A stretch of 64,000 bases of DNA from positions 24,060-88,059 of the forward strand of contig NZ_AQOR01000015.1 of assembly GCF_009846755.1 (NCBI RefSeq), given 5' to 3'. Made by a program: the position numbers and the translations under genes. Shown here one piece after another: positions 63,999 to 64,000 of the stretch (position 1 is the first letter of the stretch; every line of letters starts with the position of its first letter). The notes under the pieces were generated by a model. The model did not search any database. It had not been told where the DNA came from and saw only the letters and a program-made list of their open reading frames with translations. The stretch is from Alcanivorax sp. S71-1-4 (GTDB lineage Bacteria > Pseudomonadota > Gammaproteobacteria > Pseudomonadales > Alcanivoracaceae).

Positions 63999-64000
63999 GG

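Overview
The window is high-GC, densely packed chromosomal DNA from a gammaproteobacterium. Gene content and order (RluB/ScpB/ScpA/TrpS/YciO/Rnm, then YciB/YciI; TesA divergent from YbbA/YbbP; a KASIII enzyme like Pseudomonas PA3286) suggest a marine, lipid- or hydrocarbon-using member of the Oceanospirillales/Pseudomonadales such as the Alcanivoracaceae. That placement is inference. I found no rRNA, tRNA, CRISPR array, prophage or transposase gene. The only mobile-like DNA is short palindromic repeats.

Layout: 1-7.1 kb holds housekeeping genes (gltX 3'-truncated by the window edge, dusA, transaldolase), a DUF4399 protein, a TerB-like protein and a beta-propeller lipoprotein. 7.2-16.3 kb is an envelope and metal block: mlaA and a bufferin-type modified-peptide operon (hvfA-hvfB-hvfC) on the minus strand, divergent from a czcI-czcC-czcB-czcA cation efflux operon with a MerR-type promoter. 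16.3-24.4 kb holds a KASIII, hrpA, an M61 peptidase and a lipase-like hydrolase with an internal duplication. 24.5-31.3 kb holds a coiled-coil protein, two secreted metallophosphoesterases (the second with a Pho-box-like array) and a YqjD/YqjE/YqjK-type envelope operon with a DUF1328 mini-protein. 31.4-36.4 kb is a putatively Fur-regulated iron operon: imelysin IrpA, di-heme oxidoreductase, second imelysin, DUF1513. 36.6-42.2 kb has a MoxR/VWA pair, rsmE, an OmpA-family protein and an amidohydrolase.

42.3-49.3 kb carries rluB-scpB-scpA, trpS, yciO, rnm, yciB and yciI. 49.3-57.4 kb has an SH3/coiled-coil protein behind a consensus CRP site, an uncharacterised envelope protein, a CaiB-type CoA transferase, a PlsC acyltransferase, an 883-residue DUF349 protein and a DUF924 protein. 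57.4-64 kb has tesA divergent from ybbA-ybbP, a neutral ceramidase and a lipoprotein.

Main points for follow-up: (1) the bufferin operon sharing one intergenic region with a czc efflux operon; (2) a ~170-190 bp interspersed palindromic repeat whose four copies all lie between convergent genes; (3) a second repeat family whose longest copy is a string of five perfect hairpins and which also sits inside the scpA-scpB operon; (4) duplicated segments in and just after a hydrolase gene; (5) sequence-recognisable Fur, Pho, MerR-type and CRP sites.
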